Shown piece by piece: positions 17,494-24,851 of a stretch of 64,000 nt of DNA. Source of the stretch: Methylobacterium nodulans ORS 2060 (GTDB taxonomy: Bacteria; Pseudomonadota; Alphaproteobacteria; Rhizobiales; Beijerinckiaceae); the NCBI RefSeq assembly GCF_000022085.1, contig NC_011887.1:310001-374000 (forward strand). The letters run 5' to 3'. Made by a program: the position numbers and the translations under genes. The notes under the pieces were generated by a model, which had not been told where the DNA came from, ran no database searches, and was given only the letters and a program-made list of their open reading frames with translations. How positions within the stretch are numbered: the stretch's first letter is position 1; each line of letters begins with the position of its first letter.

Positions 17494-18590
17494 TCCGAGG
17501 CTCCCGCCACCATCGGCTCAGTCGATGTCGACGCCAGGGTGATCGTCACGGGCATGCCCTGGCGCAGGACGCCCCGCGGGTCCTCCGCCACAACCCGGAT
17601 GCGGTAGACGAGCGCCGTGCGCAGCTCCCGCGTCTCCACCGTCTTCGGGGTGAACTCCGCGGTCGTGGAGATGAAGCCGACCCAGCCCTTGAACGTCGGC
17701 GCGCCGGGCGTGTCGATGCGGATCGTGGCCATCTGGCCGGGCCGTACGCGGCCGAGGTCGACCTGCGAGACGTAGCTCCGCACCCACACCGGGTTGGTCA
17801 GGCTCAGGACGAAAACCGTCTCGCCGGCGTTGACGATGGCGCCAGTCTCCCGGACTCGGCTTAGGACGGTTCCATCAGTCGGCGCCACGAGCTCGGCGTC
17901 CGCGAGCTGGCGTTGAGCCACTGCGAGGGCGGCCTCGCTGTTCGCGAGCTGGGCGCGCGCCGCCGCGATGTCTTCGGCACGGGCACCCGCCCTCATCAGT
18001 GCGAGATACTGGCGCGCAGAATTGAGTTGCGCGTCTGCCTGTCGCAGGGCGGCCAGGGCGTCGTCGTGGGCCTTGGTCGTGCCGGCGCCGCTCCGGAGCA
18101 ATTGCTCGGCGCGATCGGAGGCGAGCCTGGCATTGGCGAGTGTTGCCTCGCGCTCCGCGACGCTGGCCTGGGCCTGCGCGATCTCCTCGGGTCGGTTCCC
18201 GTTCTGGGCCTTGTCGAGGTTCGCCCTCGCTTGGTCGCGCTGCGCGCGGGCTTGCGCAACGGCATCCTCGAAATAGACCTTCTCGAGGCTGGCAAGGCTC
18301 TGACCTTCGCGGACCGTGGCGCCCTCGTCGACGGCCAGACTCGCGATGCGGCCCCCAACCTTGAAGCCCAGGTTGACCTGCCGGACCTCCACGTTCCCTT
18401 GAAGCACGAGGCCTTCAGCTGCCGCGCGAGGACCAGGCAGCCATGACAGCGCGGGTACGGAGCGGAGCGTGCTCCACCACGAATACCGCCCGGCCAGTTC
18501 GCCGACCTGCGGCGACCAAAACCAGAAAGCGGCTCCGGCCAGGCCAAAGGTCACGAGCACCAGGATGCGCTTGGGGGCGGCCAACCTCAC
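17490..18590 (-). CDS. HlyD-type membrane fusion protein (YbhG-like)
   Basis: A 366-residue adaptor: one N-terminal membrane anchor (VLVTFGLAGAAFWFW), a lipoyl/barrel-sandwich half (VGGRIASLAVDEGATVREGQ), a long alpha-helical hairpin rich in Ala, Gln and Arg (about 115-225) and the returning half with VSQVDLGRVRPGQMATIRID. It is the first gene of the operon, in the order adaptor, ATPase, permease, permease, regulator, as in ybhGFSR plus its TetR regulator. It probably links the inner-membrane ABC complex to an outer-membrane channel encoded elsewhere. Confidence 0.88.
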   Translation of the reverse strand: MRLAAPKRILVLVTFGLAGAAFWFWSPQVGELAGRYSWWSTLRSVPALSWLPGPRAAAEGLVLQGNVEVRQVNLGFKVGGRIASLAVDEGATVREGQSLASLEKVYFEDAVAQARAQRDQARANLDKAQNGNRPEEIAQAQASVAEREATLANARLASDRAEQLLRSGAGTTKAHDDALAALRQADAQLNSARQYLALMRAGARAEDIAAARAQLANSEAALAVAQRQLADAELVAPTDGTVLSRVRETGAIVNAGETVFVLSLTNPVWVRSYVSQVDLGRVRPGQMATIRIDTPGAPTFKGWVGFISTTAEFTPKTVETRELRTALVYRIRVVAEDPRGVLRQGMPVTITLASTSTEPMVAGASE

Positions 18591-18690
18591 TACTCCGATA
18601 CGTGAGCGTCGAAACAGCCATTGGCAGGCAAACGCCTGACCTTAGGGGGACATCGGCTTGCCCGGACAGAGCCTATCCAGGCCTACCTCC

Positions 18691-18719
18691 ATGATAATAA
18701 TGACTGACCGGATGGTCAA
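18691..18719 (-). promoter_or_regulatory. Sigma70-type promoter with overlapping TetR-like operator
   Basis: On the minus strand, TTGACC (18719-18714) and TATCAT (18696-18691) are separated by exactly 17 bp. The dyad TGACC-N4-GGTCA (18705-18718) covers the -35 region. The start would be about 18684, giving a leader of about 94 nt before the adaptor ATG at 18590. Occupation by the TetR protein encoded at 12.6 kb would block the promoter. Elements are seen; function is inferred. Confidence 0.65.
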
Positions 18720-18750
18720 TATCCATCATGAGATATTTGCTGAAGGGCGT

Positions 18751-18791
18751 TGTCACGGGAACCTGAGCACGGTCGCAGAAGTGGCAGGACC
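18751..18791 (+). repeat. Dispersed repeat, copy 1 of 2
   Basis: This 41-bp stretch (TGTCACGGGAACCTGAGC, then GGTCGCAGAAGTGGCAGGAC) is closely similar to 20382-20420, in the same orientation. The pair brackets the IS3 remnant and the VapBC module. No coding potential is evident. Confidence 0.5.
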
Positions 18792-18816
18792 TGACTCTGA
18801 TCAGCCTCCACCGGAG

Positions 18817-19339
18817 TGGTCCGCCCTGCAGTATGGCTTCTGAGCCTGGAGGACGGACGATATGGCCAAACGACCCAAGCCCGAGGAGATCGTTGCCAAG
18901 CTGCGGCAGGCTGACGTGCTCTCGGACCTGTTCATCCTGCGTGGCGTGCCCACGCATATTCGGTCCGACAATGGATCCGAGTTCATCGCGAAGTCTATCC
19001 AGGGCTGTATCACGACGGTGGGCGCGGAGACCGTTTACACCACTTCGGTCTTGCTGGGGGATAATGGCACAATCGAGAGTTTCAACGCACATCTGAGAGA
19101 CGATCTGCTGAATTGTGAGATTTTTATACCTTCGCGAAGCTCAGATCATCATTGAAAATTGGAGGAGGCACTACAACGGAGTTCGGCCGCATGCCTCATT
19201 GGGGTACCGGCCGCCGGTTCCGGAGGTGTTCGTGCCCGCCCTGACCGCTTGGCCGGCTGCGCTCGCCCGACCGGCTTCGCCGGCCAAGCTCCCCGTGGTG
19301 GACAGACCCACGGTCCACTAACTTTCCAACCGGACCACC
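18817..19339 (+). mobile_element. Internally deleted IS3-family element
   Basis: A 523-bp remnant that keeps both ends: TGGTCCG at 18817 and its inverted copy CGGACCA ending at 19337. A normal IS3-type element is about 1.2 kb, so more than half is gone. A 5-prime end fragment of the same family lies inverted at 42.06-42.12 kb. Confidence 0.7.
18862..19320 (+). pseudogene. Fused and frameshifted IS3 transposase remnant
   Basis: The first 20 codons are the start of OrfA (MAKRPKPEEIVAKLRQADVL). They are joined in frame to the integrase core of OrfB (LRGVPTHIRSDNGSEFIAKS and GTIESFNAHLRDDLLNCEIF). A frameshift near 19130 moves the C-terminal block (IIENWRRHYNGVRPHASLGYRPP) to another phase. The first catalytic Asp and most of the DDE domain are deleted. 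The element is dead. Confidence 0.85.
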
Positions 19340-19341
19340 TC

Positions 19342-19521
19342 GTAGGAGTTGATCATCAGCTGCGCGAGCGCGGTGTGGATGTGCTTGTCCTTCTCATCAC
19401 CGGGCGCCCGGATCCGTCGACCTGCCGGCGCGCCAGGGAAGCCGGCTTGCCGCTGATCGAGAAGCCGCTTGCGCAGGATCTGCTCAGTGCCATCGAGGCA
19501 GCAGCCAGCCCGCTGCTATGA
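19342..19521 (+). pseudogene. C-terminal stump of a response-regulator receiver domain
   Basis: About 60 codons in frame with the IS3 tail read LVLLITGRPDPSTCRRAREAGLPLIEKPLAQDLLSAIEAAA. This is the beta4-alpha5 end of a CheY-like receiver, with the switch Thr in ITG and the conserved Lys in EKPL. The phospho-acceptor Asp and the first half are missing, removed at the IS3 right end. It is probably a relic of a hybrid sensor kinase or a stand-alone receiver. Confidence 0.65.
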
Positions 19522-19529
19522 TCAGGCAT

Positions 19530-19586
19530 GTTCCTCGTCACCTCGCCTCGGCTCGCACGTACCGGCTCTTCCGAGCCGAGGCGTTC
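19530..19586 (+). repeat. 57-bp direct repeat flanking vapBC, left copy
   Basis: It begins GTTCCTCGTCACCTCG, contains the hairpin CGGCTC-TTCC-GAGCCG (19563-19578) and ends GGCGTTC. It is repeated with a few substitutions at 20559-20615. Weaker similarity continues for about 70 bp (GTGGCGGCCTGAA, ACGTGACAAGCCC). The two copies bracket the toxin-antitoxin genes in the same orientation. Confidence 0.7.
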
Positions 19587-19658
19587 AAAACGTGGCGGCC
19601 TGAAGCTGAGCTGCGTAGGTATTCCTGCGGCCGCGTCCGGCGACGTGACAAGCCCCGC

Positions 19659-20075
19659 TCAGGGCTGCGTCCAGTCCTCGACCTGAAGTCCCATCCCTAC
19701 CCGGTCGAACTCGCGTCGGTTGTTGGTCACGAGGATTAGGTTCTCGTGAAGCGCGTGGGCGGCAATCCAGAGGTCGTTATTGCCGATTGTGAGCCCCTTC
19801 TCTTCGAGGTCGCTGCGGATCTTCCCATAGAAGTCTGCAACCCCGACCGCCATCGGTAAGACCGGGATCATCCCGGCGATCCGCTGGATGAGTGCGATCG
19901 CCTTGGCGCGATCCTGGCTCTTTTCGGCCCCGTAGAGTTGCTCCCCGTAGGTGATGATCGACATGGCTGCCTCTCCCGGCTGGAGGGCGGCGAACCGGGC
20001 CGTTACGGAAGCCGATTTCTGCCTGCGCAGGAAGATGCAGATGTTGGTGTCGAGCATGAAACGAGGGCTTGCCAC
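19659..20075 (-). CDS. vapC: VapC-type PIN-domain ribonuclease toxin
   Basis: A 138-residue PIN nuclease: FMLDTNICIFLRR carries the first acidic residue, MSIITYGEQLYGAEKS the second, NNDLWIAAHALHENLILVTNN the last acidic residues and the family core. It would cleave RNA (tRNA in studied VapCs). The GTG at 20075 shares one base with the antitoxin stop (TAGTG). An ATG seven codons in (LDTN start) is an alternative. It is co-transcribed with the antitoxin. Confidence 0.9.
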   Translation of the reverse strand: MASPRFMLDTNICIFLRRQKSASVTARFAALQPGEAAMSIITYGEQLYGAEKSQDRAKAIALIQRIAGMIPVLPMAVGVADFYGKIRSDLEEKGLTIGNNDLWIAAHALHENLILVTNNRREFDRVGMGLQVEDWTQP

Positions 20076-20302
20076 TACAGGCCCTCGCGCGCTTGAGGCG
20101 GGGTGTCTTCCCGATCGCCCATGTCGTCTGGAAGCTCCCGGAACAACGCCAAAGCGTCCAGCATGTTCTTCGGCTTGATCTCGCGCAGAATGATCTCATC
20201 ACCCCGCTTCTCGATCTCGACGTCCGGCCCCACGAGATCGAAGCCTCGGGGTAGCCGAACAGCCATGCTGTTGCCTGACCGGAAAACGCGCGTCGTTGCC
20301 AT
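20075..20302 (-). CDS. vapB: VapB-type antitoxin (AbrB/SpoVT fold)
   Basis: A 75-residue protein: an N-terminal swapped-hairpin DNA-binding domain (TTRVFRSGNSMAVRLPRGF and DVEIEKRGDEIILREI) and a C-terminal tail that should bind and block the PIN toxin (LALFRELPDDMGDRE). It precedes vapC in the usual order. A double palindrome 9 bp upstream of the start is the likely operator for autoregulation. Confidence 0.88.
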   Translation of the reverse strand: MATTRVFRSGNSMAVRLPRGFDLVGPDVEIEKRGDEIILREIKPKNMLDALALFRELPDDMGDREDTPPQAREGL

Positions 20303-20311
20303 GCTTGCTCC

Positions 20312-20333
20312 GTATATACTCAACTGTATATAC
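20312..20333. promoter_or_regulatory. Candidate vapBC operator
   Basis: Two copies of the self-complementary octamer GTATATAC (20312-20319 and 20326-20333) are separated by 6 bp, just upstream of vapB. The 14-bp centre spacing suits a dimeric VapB or VapBC complex. Binding is inferred. Confidence 0.6.
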
Positions 20334-20381
20334 AATGCCGAATGGCTTGCCCAGATCCTTGGTGAGCCGTCAGCGGAGCGC

Positions 20382-20420
20382 TGCCACGGGAACCTGCGCG
20401 GCCGCAGAACCGGCAGGACC
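20382..20420 (+). repeat. Dispersed repeat, copy 2 of 2
   Basis: TGCCACGGGAACCTGCGCGG then CCGCAGAACCGGCAGGACC matches 18751-18791 in the same orientation, with a few substitutions. It lies just upstream of vapB, outside its predicted operator. Confidence 0.5.
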
Positions 20421-20558
20421 AGCCTCATCTCAGGCCACAGCCGTCGCCGTCCGCCATGCGTCCGCTGCCTCCGCCCGGAACTGGCGCAGCGTGTGGCGGG
20501 AAACTAGATGACGTTGAATGTAAAACGTGCTCTGCACTGCGGCATGCACGTCTTCACC

Positions 20559-20615
20559 GTTCCTCGTCACCTCGTCTCGGCTCGCACGCATCGGCTCTTC
20601 CGAGCCGGGGCGTTC
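20559..20615 (+). repeat. 57-bp direct repeat flanking vapBC, right copy
   Basis: Matches 19530-19586, including the hairpin CGGCTC-TTCC-GAGCCG (20592-20607). The matching tail continues to about 20704 (GTGGCGGCCTGAA, ACGTGACAAGCCC). Confidence 0.7.
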
Positions 20616-20923
20616 GCGACGCGGCGCAGTGCAGCTGGCGTGGCGGCCTGAAAGGGGCCAGCGCAGGTTTGCTCGCAGCCGCGTTCAACAACGTGACAAG
20701 CCCGCCGCATCACCCAATCGAGTAAGGGGCTCAACCCGATCGTTCCCGCAGGTTGCGCATAGTCAGCTCGTGAACGCGAGAGCGAGCTTGGCGATGCAGA
20801 ATTGGTGCACAATGCAACCGCTGCCAATCTGAAGCGCTTCACACATTGTACTTTCAATATGCAGTTTTCGCTGACATGTTGGCGCTAATCCAGACCAAGT
20901 CTGCGCCTTGAAGGGGGCAGCGC
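20616..20923. other. Non-coding stretch after the right repeat
   Basis: About 300 bp with the diverged tail of the 57-bp repeat up to about 20704. After that I saw no recognisable gene or structure. Confidence 0.4.
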
Positions 20924-21088
20924 ATGACTAATCGCCAAGCTATCACAGCCCGAAACAGATGGCAATTGCTGGACGAGGGGCAGCTAGACCCTGCGTCTGA
21001 TAAAGCAACTTCCCTTCTGTATGCCATAGCCGCATTCGTATCCTTGAGTATTAGCTCGGCCGGAGCGCTTCTTATTTTGGTGAAGTAA
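20924..21088 (+). CDS. Small putative single-pass membrane protein
   Basis: A 54-codon frame begins MTNRQAITARNRWQLLDEGQ and ends with a hydrophobic helix (LLYAIAAFVSLSISS, AGALLILVK). AAGGGGGC stands 7 nt before the ATG. The hydrophilic head plus one C-terminal helix suggests a tail-anchored peptide. I do not recognise a family, and coding status rests on the ribosome site and the helix only. Confidence 0.42.
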   Translation: MTNRQAITARNRWQLLDEGQLDPASDKATSLLYAIAAFVSLSISSAGALLILVK

Positions 21089-21566
21089 AGCCGCCTTCTC
21101 ACCAGATCTGCCCCTGCGTGTTGCGCATGCTCATCTCCAGGGCACGCGAGCGCCAACCGATACTGCCTGTCATGGCGCCTGATCAGCCGGCGATATCTGC
21201 CGGCTCTTGGACGCGTTCGCCTCCTTGAAGAGCCCGCCCGTATCGGAAGAGGCACTACACCACCCCGGTCTCTTCGCGCTTCCTTTTGACCCGCTTCGCG
21301 GCATCGGCCACTGGCCGACGGCGTTCTTACCTGCATCGCTCCCGGCAACGCCGTTGATCTGCTTCTGCAGCTCCTTGAGGGTCTTTGAGAAGGCGTCGTT
21401 TACGCGAGCTTCAAACTCAGGTTTTTCGTCAGATATCTAAAATCTCTGTGCCGCCCTTGGATCTTCGAAGGGTTCTGTGGAGTTTCCCCTGGATAGCAGG
21501 GCTTACGATGTTGACAGGACAGGATTCGCCCCAAATCATCTCGCAATCGCCAGAGGAGAAATTGAA
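21089..21566 (-). other. Gap with a possible decayed minus-strand gene
   Basis: No intact gene. On the minus strand, about 21253-21438 reads ISDEKPEFEARVNDAFSKTL then KELQKQINGVAGSDAGKNAV with coding-like codon use. A one-base shift then leads to VADAAKRVKRKREETGVV and a stop. There is no start codon, and a stop lies directly upstream, so at best it is a fragment. The MucR promoter should also lie here. Confidence 0.3.
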
Positions 21567-22088
21567 ATGGCTGATGTTCAGGAAGCAACCGCGGACGCTG
21601 GCGGCCCTGCGATAGAGCTGGTCGCGGATATCATCTCGGCGTACGTCGCGCATAACCCCGTTCCGGTCGCACAGCTGCCCGACCTCATTGCTACGGTGAG
21701 CCAGACGCTGGACAGCCTTGGGAAGCCCGCTGCGTCTGCCGCTGAGGAGACGCCCAAGGCGACCCCGGCGCAGATCCGGAAATCCATCACGCCGGATGCC
21801 CTGATCAGCTTCATCGATGGCAAGCCGTACAAGACCCTGAAGCGGCATCTCACTCGTCACGGAATGTCGCCGGACGAGTACCGGTCGAAGTTCGGGCTCC
21901 CACCGACATACCCGATGGTGGCTGAGAGCTATGCCGTGCAGCGCTCCGAACTCGCCAAGGCTTCAGGTCTTGGTCAGAGCCACCGTAGGACTGCTCCGAA
22001 GCAATCCGCGGGCGACGCCAAGGTGACCGCCTCGGCCAAGTCGAAGAAAGGTTCGGGGCGGGCGAGGAAACCCAAGGCCGCGGAGTAG
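21567..22088 (+). CDS. MucR/Ros-family transcriptional regulator, zinc-less type
   Basis: A 173-residue regulator. The DNA-binding region is about 70-125: PDALISFIDGKPYKTLKRHL, TRHGMSPDEYRSKFGLP, then AESYAVQRSELAKASGLG. In Ros/MucR the zinc finger has C-x2-C; here those positions are Ser and Asp (SFID), as in the Ml proteins of Mesorhizobium that fold without zinc. AGAGGAGAAATTGAA precedes the ATG. The N-terminal half mediates oligomerisation in relatives. The C-terminus is lysine-rich. Such proteins act as global, H-NS-like regulators in alphaproteobacteria. Confidence 0.88.
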   Translation: MADVQEATADAGGPAIELVADIISAYVAHNPVPVAQLPDLIATVSQTLDSLGKPAASAAEETPKATPAQIRKSITPDALISFIDGKPYKTLKRHLTRHGMSPDEYRSKFGLPPTYPMVAESYAVQRSELAKASGLGQSHRRTAPKQSAGDAKVTASAKSKKGSGRARKPKAAE

Positions 22089-22136
22089 CACGGTCGATCG
22101 TTCGTAGGGATCCGCAGGCGGCAAACGGGCGTTGCC

Positions 22137-22439
22137 ATGCCCCGGCCAGATTCGGAGGCCCGGCTAATGGTGTCGTCTGCCGTGACGCTGCTCATCGTGG
22201 CAGTCGTCTTCGTCCTCGGCTTTGCCGTCATTGATCGACTGGAGAAGTGGGCCGATACCGTTGGCCTTGTCCTTGGCCTCACAGTAGTTGGCCTATTGAG
22301 CGCATTTCTTTTGACCCTCGCGGCACGGCCCACCCAAGCCCCGCGGGAGGCACGTGCCGGGCAGCAAGCGCGCATTGGACATTCGGTGCCGAAGCCGGCC
22401 AAGTCGGATCCGGATGTGACAGGATCGATCAGGCGGTAG
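22137..22439 (+). CDS. Small two-helix membrane protein, unknown function
   Basis: A 100-residue frame with two adjacent hydrophobic segments (VTLLIVAVVFVLGFAVI and VGLVLGLTVVGLLSAFLL) and a basic C-terminus. An ATG at 22167 (MVSSAVTLL) is an alternative start. It lies 48 bp after the MucR-like gene. No family recognised. Confidence 0.5.
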   Translation: MPRPDSEARLMVSSAVTLLIVAVVFVLGFAVIDRLEKWADTVGLVLGLTVVGLLSAFLLTLAARPTQAPREARAGQQARIGHSVPKPAKSDPDVTGSIRR

Positions 22440-22522
22440 CGAGTGCGGCGTTGCGGGTGGTCATCTCGGCCCGCCACGCCTCGACGTTGACGGGCTCGCC
22501 GGCCCTGCTTGGCCAGAGCAGT

Positions 22523-22852
22523 TCAATCGGGCTTCCGGAACGCTGCCGACTCCCACAGCAGGTCCCGGGGCTCGACCTGCATCTCGGCGAGGATATCCTC
22601 GGCCTCTTGCATGCAGGCGATCCGCATCAGGCTGGTCAGCTGACAGGCCGAGATGACGTCGATCCCGATCGCTAAGGCGGGCGGGGCGACTGCGGCCGGC
22701 ATGGCATAGGCCAGCCGCATCATTCCGAGCACCGCAGCTCGATCCTTCGTCGGCGCAGCGATCTGCACTGGCGTAGGCCGGAGGGAGTGCTGAGCGCTGT
22801 GGGGACGCGGGCGGATCGGCCTCGACGGCGCGCCTCGGACATCGGTCATCAT
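22523..22852 (-). CDS. Hypothetical protein
   Basis: A 109-residue frame starting MMTDVRGAPSRPIRP. The second half (VLGMMRLAYAMPAAVAPPA, IGIDVISACQLTSLMRIACM, QEAEDILAEMQVEPRDLLW) looks like a helical soluble domain. An upstream ATG at 22888 is possible. It lies between the small membrane protein and the Crp/Fnr gene. No function assigned. Confidence 0.45.
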   Translation of the reverse strand: MMTDVRGAPSRPIRPRPHSAQHSLRPTPVQIAAPTKDRAAVLGMMRLAYAMPAAVAPPALAIGIDVISACQLTSLMRIACMQEAEDILAEMQVEPRDLLWESAAFRKPD

Positions 22853-23053
22853 CCGTCGGATCGGGCCATTGTCCGCCGAGTTCCGCATCTATGGCTTGGC
22901 GTAGCGCCATCGCTCGCCTGGTCTCGCTCCGGCCTTTGCGAGCCGGCCGGGTCCGTTCAATCTCGACCGACTTGCGAGCGCTGTCAGAGAGACGCCCGAC
23001 GTCCGCTCCCGCCCAGCGACGACGGCGTCAGACGCATTCAGCTTCGCGACGCC

Positions 23054-23743
23054 TCAGCCAGCAATTTGGGCCAGGCGTTGCGGCTCCATGACGATGATTC
23101 GGACCCGACCGAGCTGCACGAGGCCCTGCCTCTGCCAACCGCCGAGGATCCGGCTGACGGTGAAGTAGGTGACACCCGTCATCTCGGCCACATCCCTCCT
23201 CGTGACCGGGTACGCGATCTCGACGCCCGCCAAACAGGTACGCCCAACCTGGCCAGCCAGGCGTAGGAGGACGCTGGCGATCCGCGCCTCGACACCCTTG
23301 TCCGTCAGCTCGGCCACCCGGTCGATCATCTCCCGGGCACGGTCCCCCACGGTTTTCAGAGCGTTGGCCGAGATTGCGGGGTAGCGACGCGTTAGGTCAA
23401 GGATCTGCGCTGCTCCCCAACACAAGACGCTGGTGGGCTTGCTGGCGATAGCAGTTGCCGGGAAGGGAGATTGCTGGAATACGGCGACGCAACCAACGAG
23501 GTCGCCGGCTCCCATGAACCGGAGCGTCGTCTGCTCACCTTCCGGATTGACCCGCGACAGCTTCACCAAGCCCGCGCTGACCTGAAAGAGCTGGCTCGGC
23601 GCATCCCCCTGGTGGAAGAGGGTCGTCCCTTCTGCAAACTGACGATGCGTGGCCGCATCCAGCAGGGCGTCGGCTGGTTCGCGTTCTAGGCCCGCGAACA
23701 GGGTGCCCATCGTCGGTCTCGTCCATCGCGGCGCCTGGTCCAT
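23054..23743 (-). CDS. Crp/Fnr-family regulator
   Basis: A 229-residue protein with a cyclic-nucleotide-type beta-roll (HQGDAPSQLFQVSAGLVKLS, GAGDLVGCVAVF), a dimer helix and a C-terminal HTH_Crp (VTRRDVAEMTGVTYFTVSRILGGWQRQGLV). It lacks the N-terminal cysteine cluster of Fnr. The recognition helix E/T-x2-T-VSR fits the NnrR/Dnr/FixK-like groups, which bind TTGAT-N4-ATCAA. It is divergent from the heme-copper oxidase operon, where a near-match box lies at 23908. The likely role is control of that operon by oxygen or nitrogen oxides. Confidence 0.85.
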   Translation of the reverse strand: MDQAPRWTRPTMGTLFAGLEREPADALLDAATHRQFAEGTTLFHQGDAPSQLFQVSAGLVKLSRVNPEGEQTTLRFMGAGDLVGCVAVFQQSPFPATAIASKPTSVLCWGAAQILDLTRRYPAISANALKTVGDRAREMIDRVAELTDKGVEARIASVLLRLAGQVGRTCLAGVEIAYPVTRRDVAEMTGVTYFTVSRILGGWQRQGLVQLGRVRIIVMEPQRLAQIAG

Positions 23744-24132
23744 TGCCGCTTTCCGTCCTCTCACCTTACAACTTACCGGGCCTGCCTCCCTTCGCGCAAC
23801 GAACGCGCAGGAACCACCGCAAGCGATGCCGCGCCGCACGAGGCCGGCTGACGGTCGGGGCAAGCTCGTCGAGCGCTCGTCAGTGCACCGCAGAACCCGC
23901 AGGCGCATTGATCTCGCTCAAGAGCTGCCAAGACCACCGCGGCCGGGCCCGGCGGAGCGGAGGCGGCTGCCGAATTTGTCGCCTCCGGACGGCTTGTTTG
24001 CGCGCGCGCAAAGAGCGGACCGCACTTTCGGCTAGGGTGAACGGAAGCGTGCCGCCCGGTCGCGAGCGTCGGACAGGACGTCGACACGGTGGTGGACTGC
24101 GTCGTGCGGAGTTACAGAGCCGGAGAGCGGCC
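23744..24132. other. 389-bp divergent regulatory gap
   Basis: No gene seen. It separates the Crp/Fnr regulator from the cytochrome operon and holds the candidate Fnr-type box at 23908-23921. Open frames through it are extensions of flanking genes without ribosome sites. Confidence 0.5.
23908..23921. promoter_or_regulatory. Fnr/FixK-type box
   Basis: TTGAT-CTCG-CTCAA differs from the consensus TTGAT-N4-ATCAA at one position. It lies between the Crp/Fnr gene (165 bp) and the cytochrome operon (212 bp). Recognition by the adjacent regulator is inferred. Confidence 0.5.
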
Positions 24133-24840
24133 TTGCACCTAATCCGTGGCGTTGCGGTTGCAACCGCGCTGGTGGTCTCGGTGTTCGGATCAGCGCACGC
24201 GCAATCACCCGAGTCCCCTCCGGATACGATGGCCGAGCGCGTGCTGGCCTGCGCTCCTTGCCACGGCGCACAGGGCGAAGGGACGCGGGACCCCTACTTC
24301 CCGCGCCTTGCCGGCAAGCCGGCAGGCTATCTCTTCAATCAGCTGGTCGCCTTCCGGAACGGCCGGCGACACTACCCGCCCATGAACTACCTCCTGGAGT
24401 ACCTGCCAGAGGCCTACCTCAAAGAGATGGCCGATCACTTTGCCGGCCTGAATCCGCCGCTTCCGCCTCCGGCCATTCCGACGGTGGGAGACGAGGTCCT
24501 TGCGTTGGGAAAAACGCTGGTCACGCAAGGCGATGCCTCTCGCAACATTCCGGCCTGCACGAGCTGCCACGGTCCAAGTCTAACCGGCATGGAGCCCGGC
24601 ATTCCTGGCCTCCTCGGATTAAGGCCGAACTATGTCAGCGCACAGCTCGGCGCTTGGCGCTATGGCACGCGAACCGCACGTGCCCCTGACTGCATGCAAG
24701 TCGTTGCGGGACATCTCACCGAAGCGGACGTGATGGCGGTCACCGCGTGGCTGTCCTCGCGGCCCGCACCCGCGGAACGCCGCTCCGTGCCGCAGGGGAC
24801 CTATGCGCTTCCATTTGCCTGCGGGAGCCAGCCCCAGTGA
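24133..24840 (+). CDS. Periplasmic diheme cytochrome c
   Basis: A 235-residue protein with a signal peptide (LHLIRGVAVATALVVSVFGS, cleavage after AHAQ) and two CxxCH heme sites, CAPCH and CTSCH, in the two-domain c4/cytochrome c553 style. No ATG fits the signal peptide; the TTG at 24133 follows GGAGAG and is the best start. The stop overlaps the next reading frame. It probably feeds electrons to the oxidase encoded downstream. Confidence 0.78.
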   Translation: MHLIRGVAVATALVVSVFGSAHAQSPESPPDTMAERVLACAPCHGAQGEGTRDPYFPRLAGKPAGYLFNQLVAFRNGRRHYPPMNYLLEYLPEAYLKEMADHFAGLNPPLPPPAIPTVGDEVLALGKTLVTQGDASRNIPACTSCHGPSLTGMEPGIPGLLGLRPNYVSAQLGAWRYGTRTARAPDCMQVVAGHLTEADVMAVTAWLSSRPAPAERRSVPQGTYALPFACGSQPQ

Positions 24841-24851
24841 GGAGAATCGTC

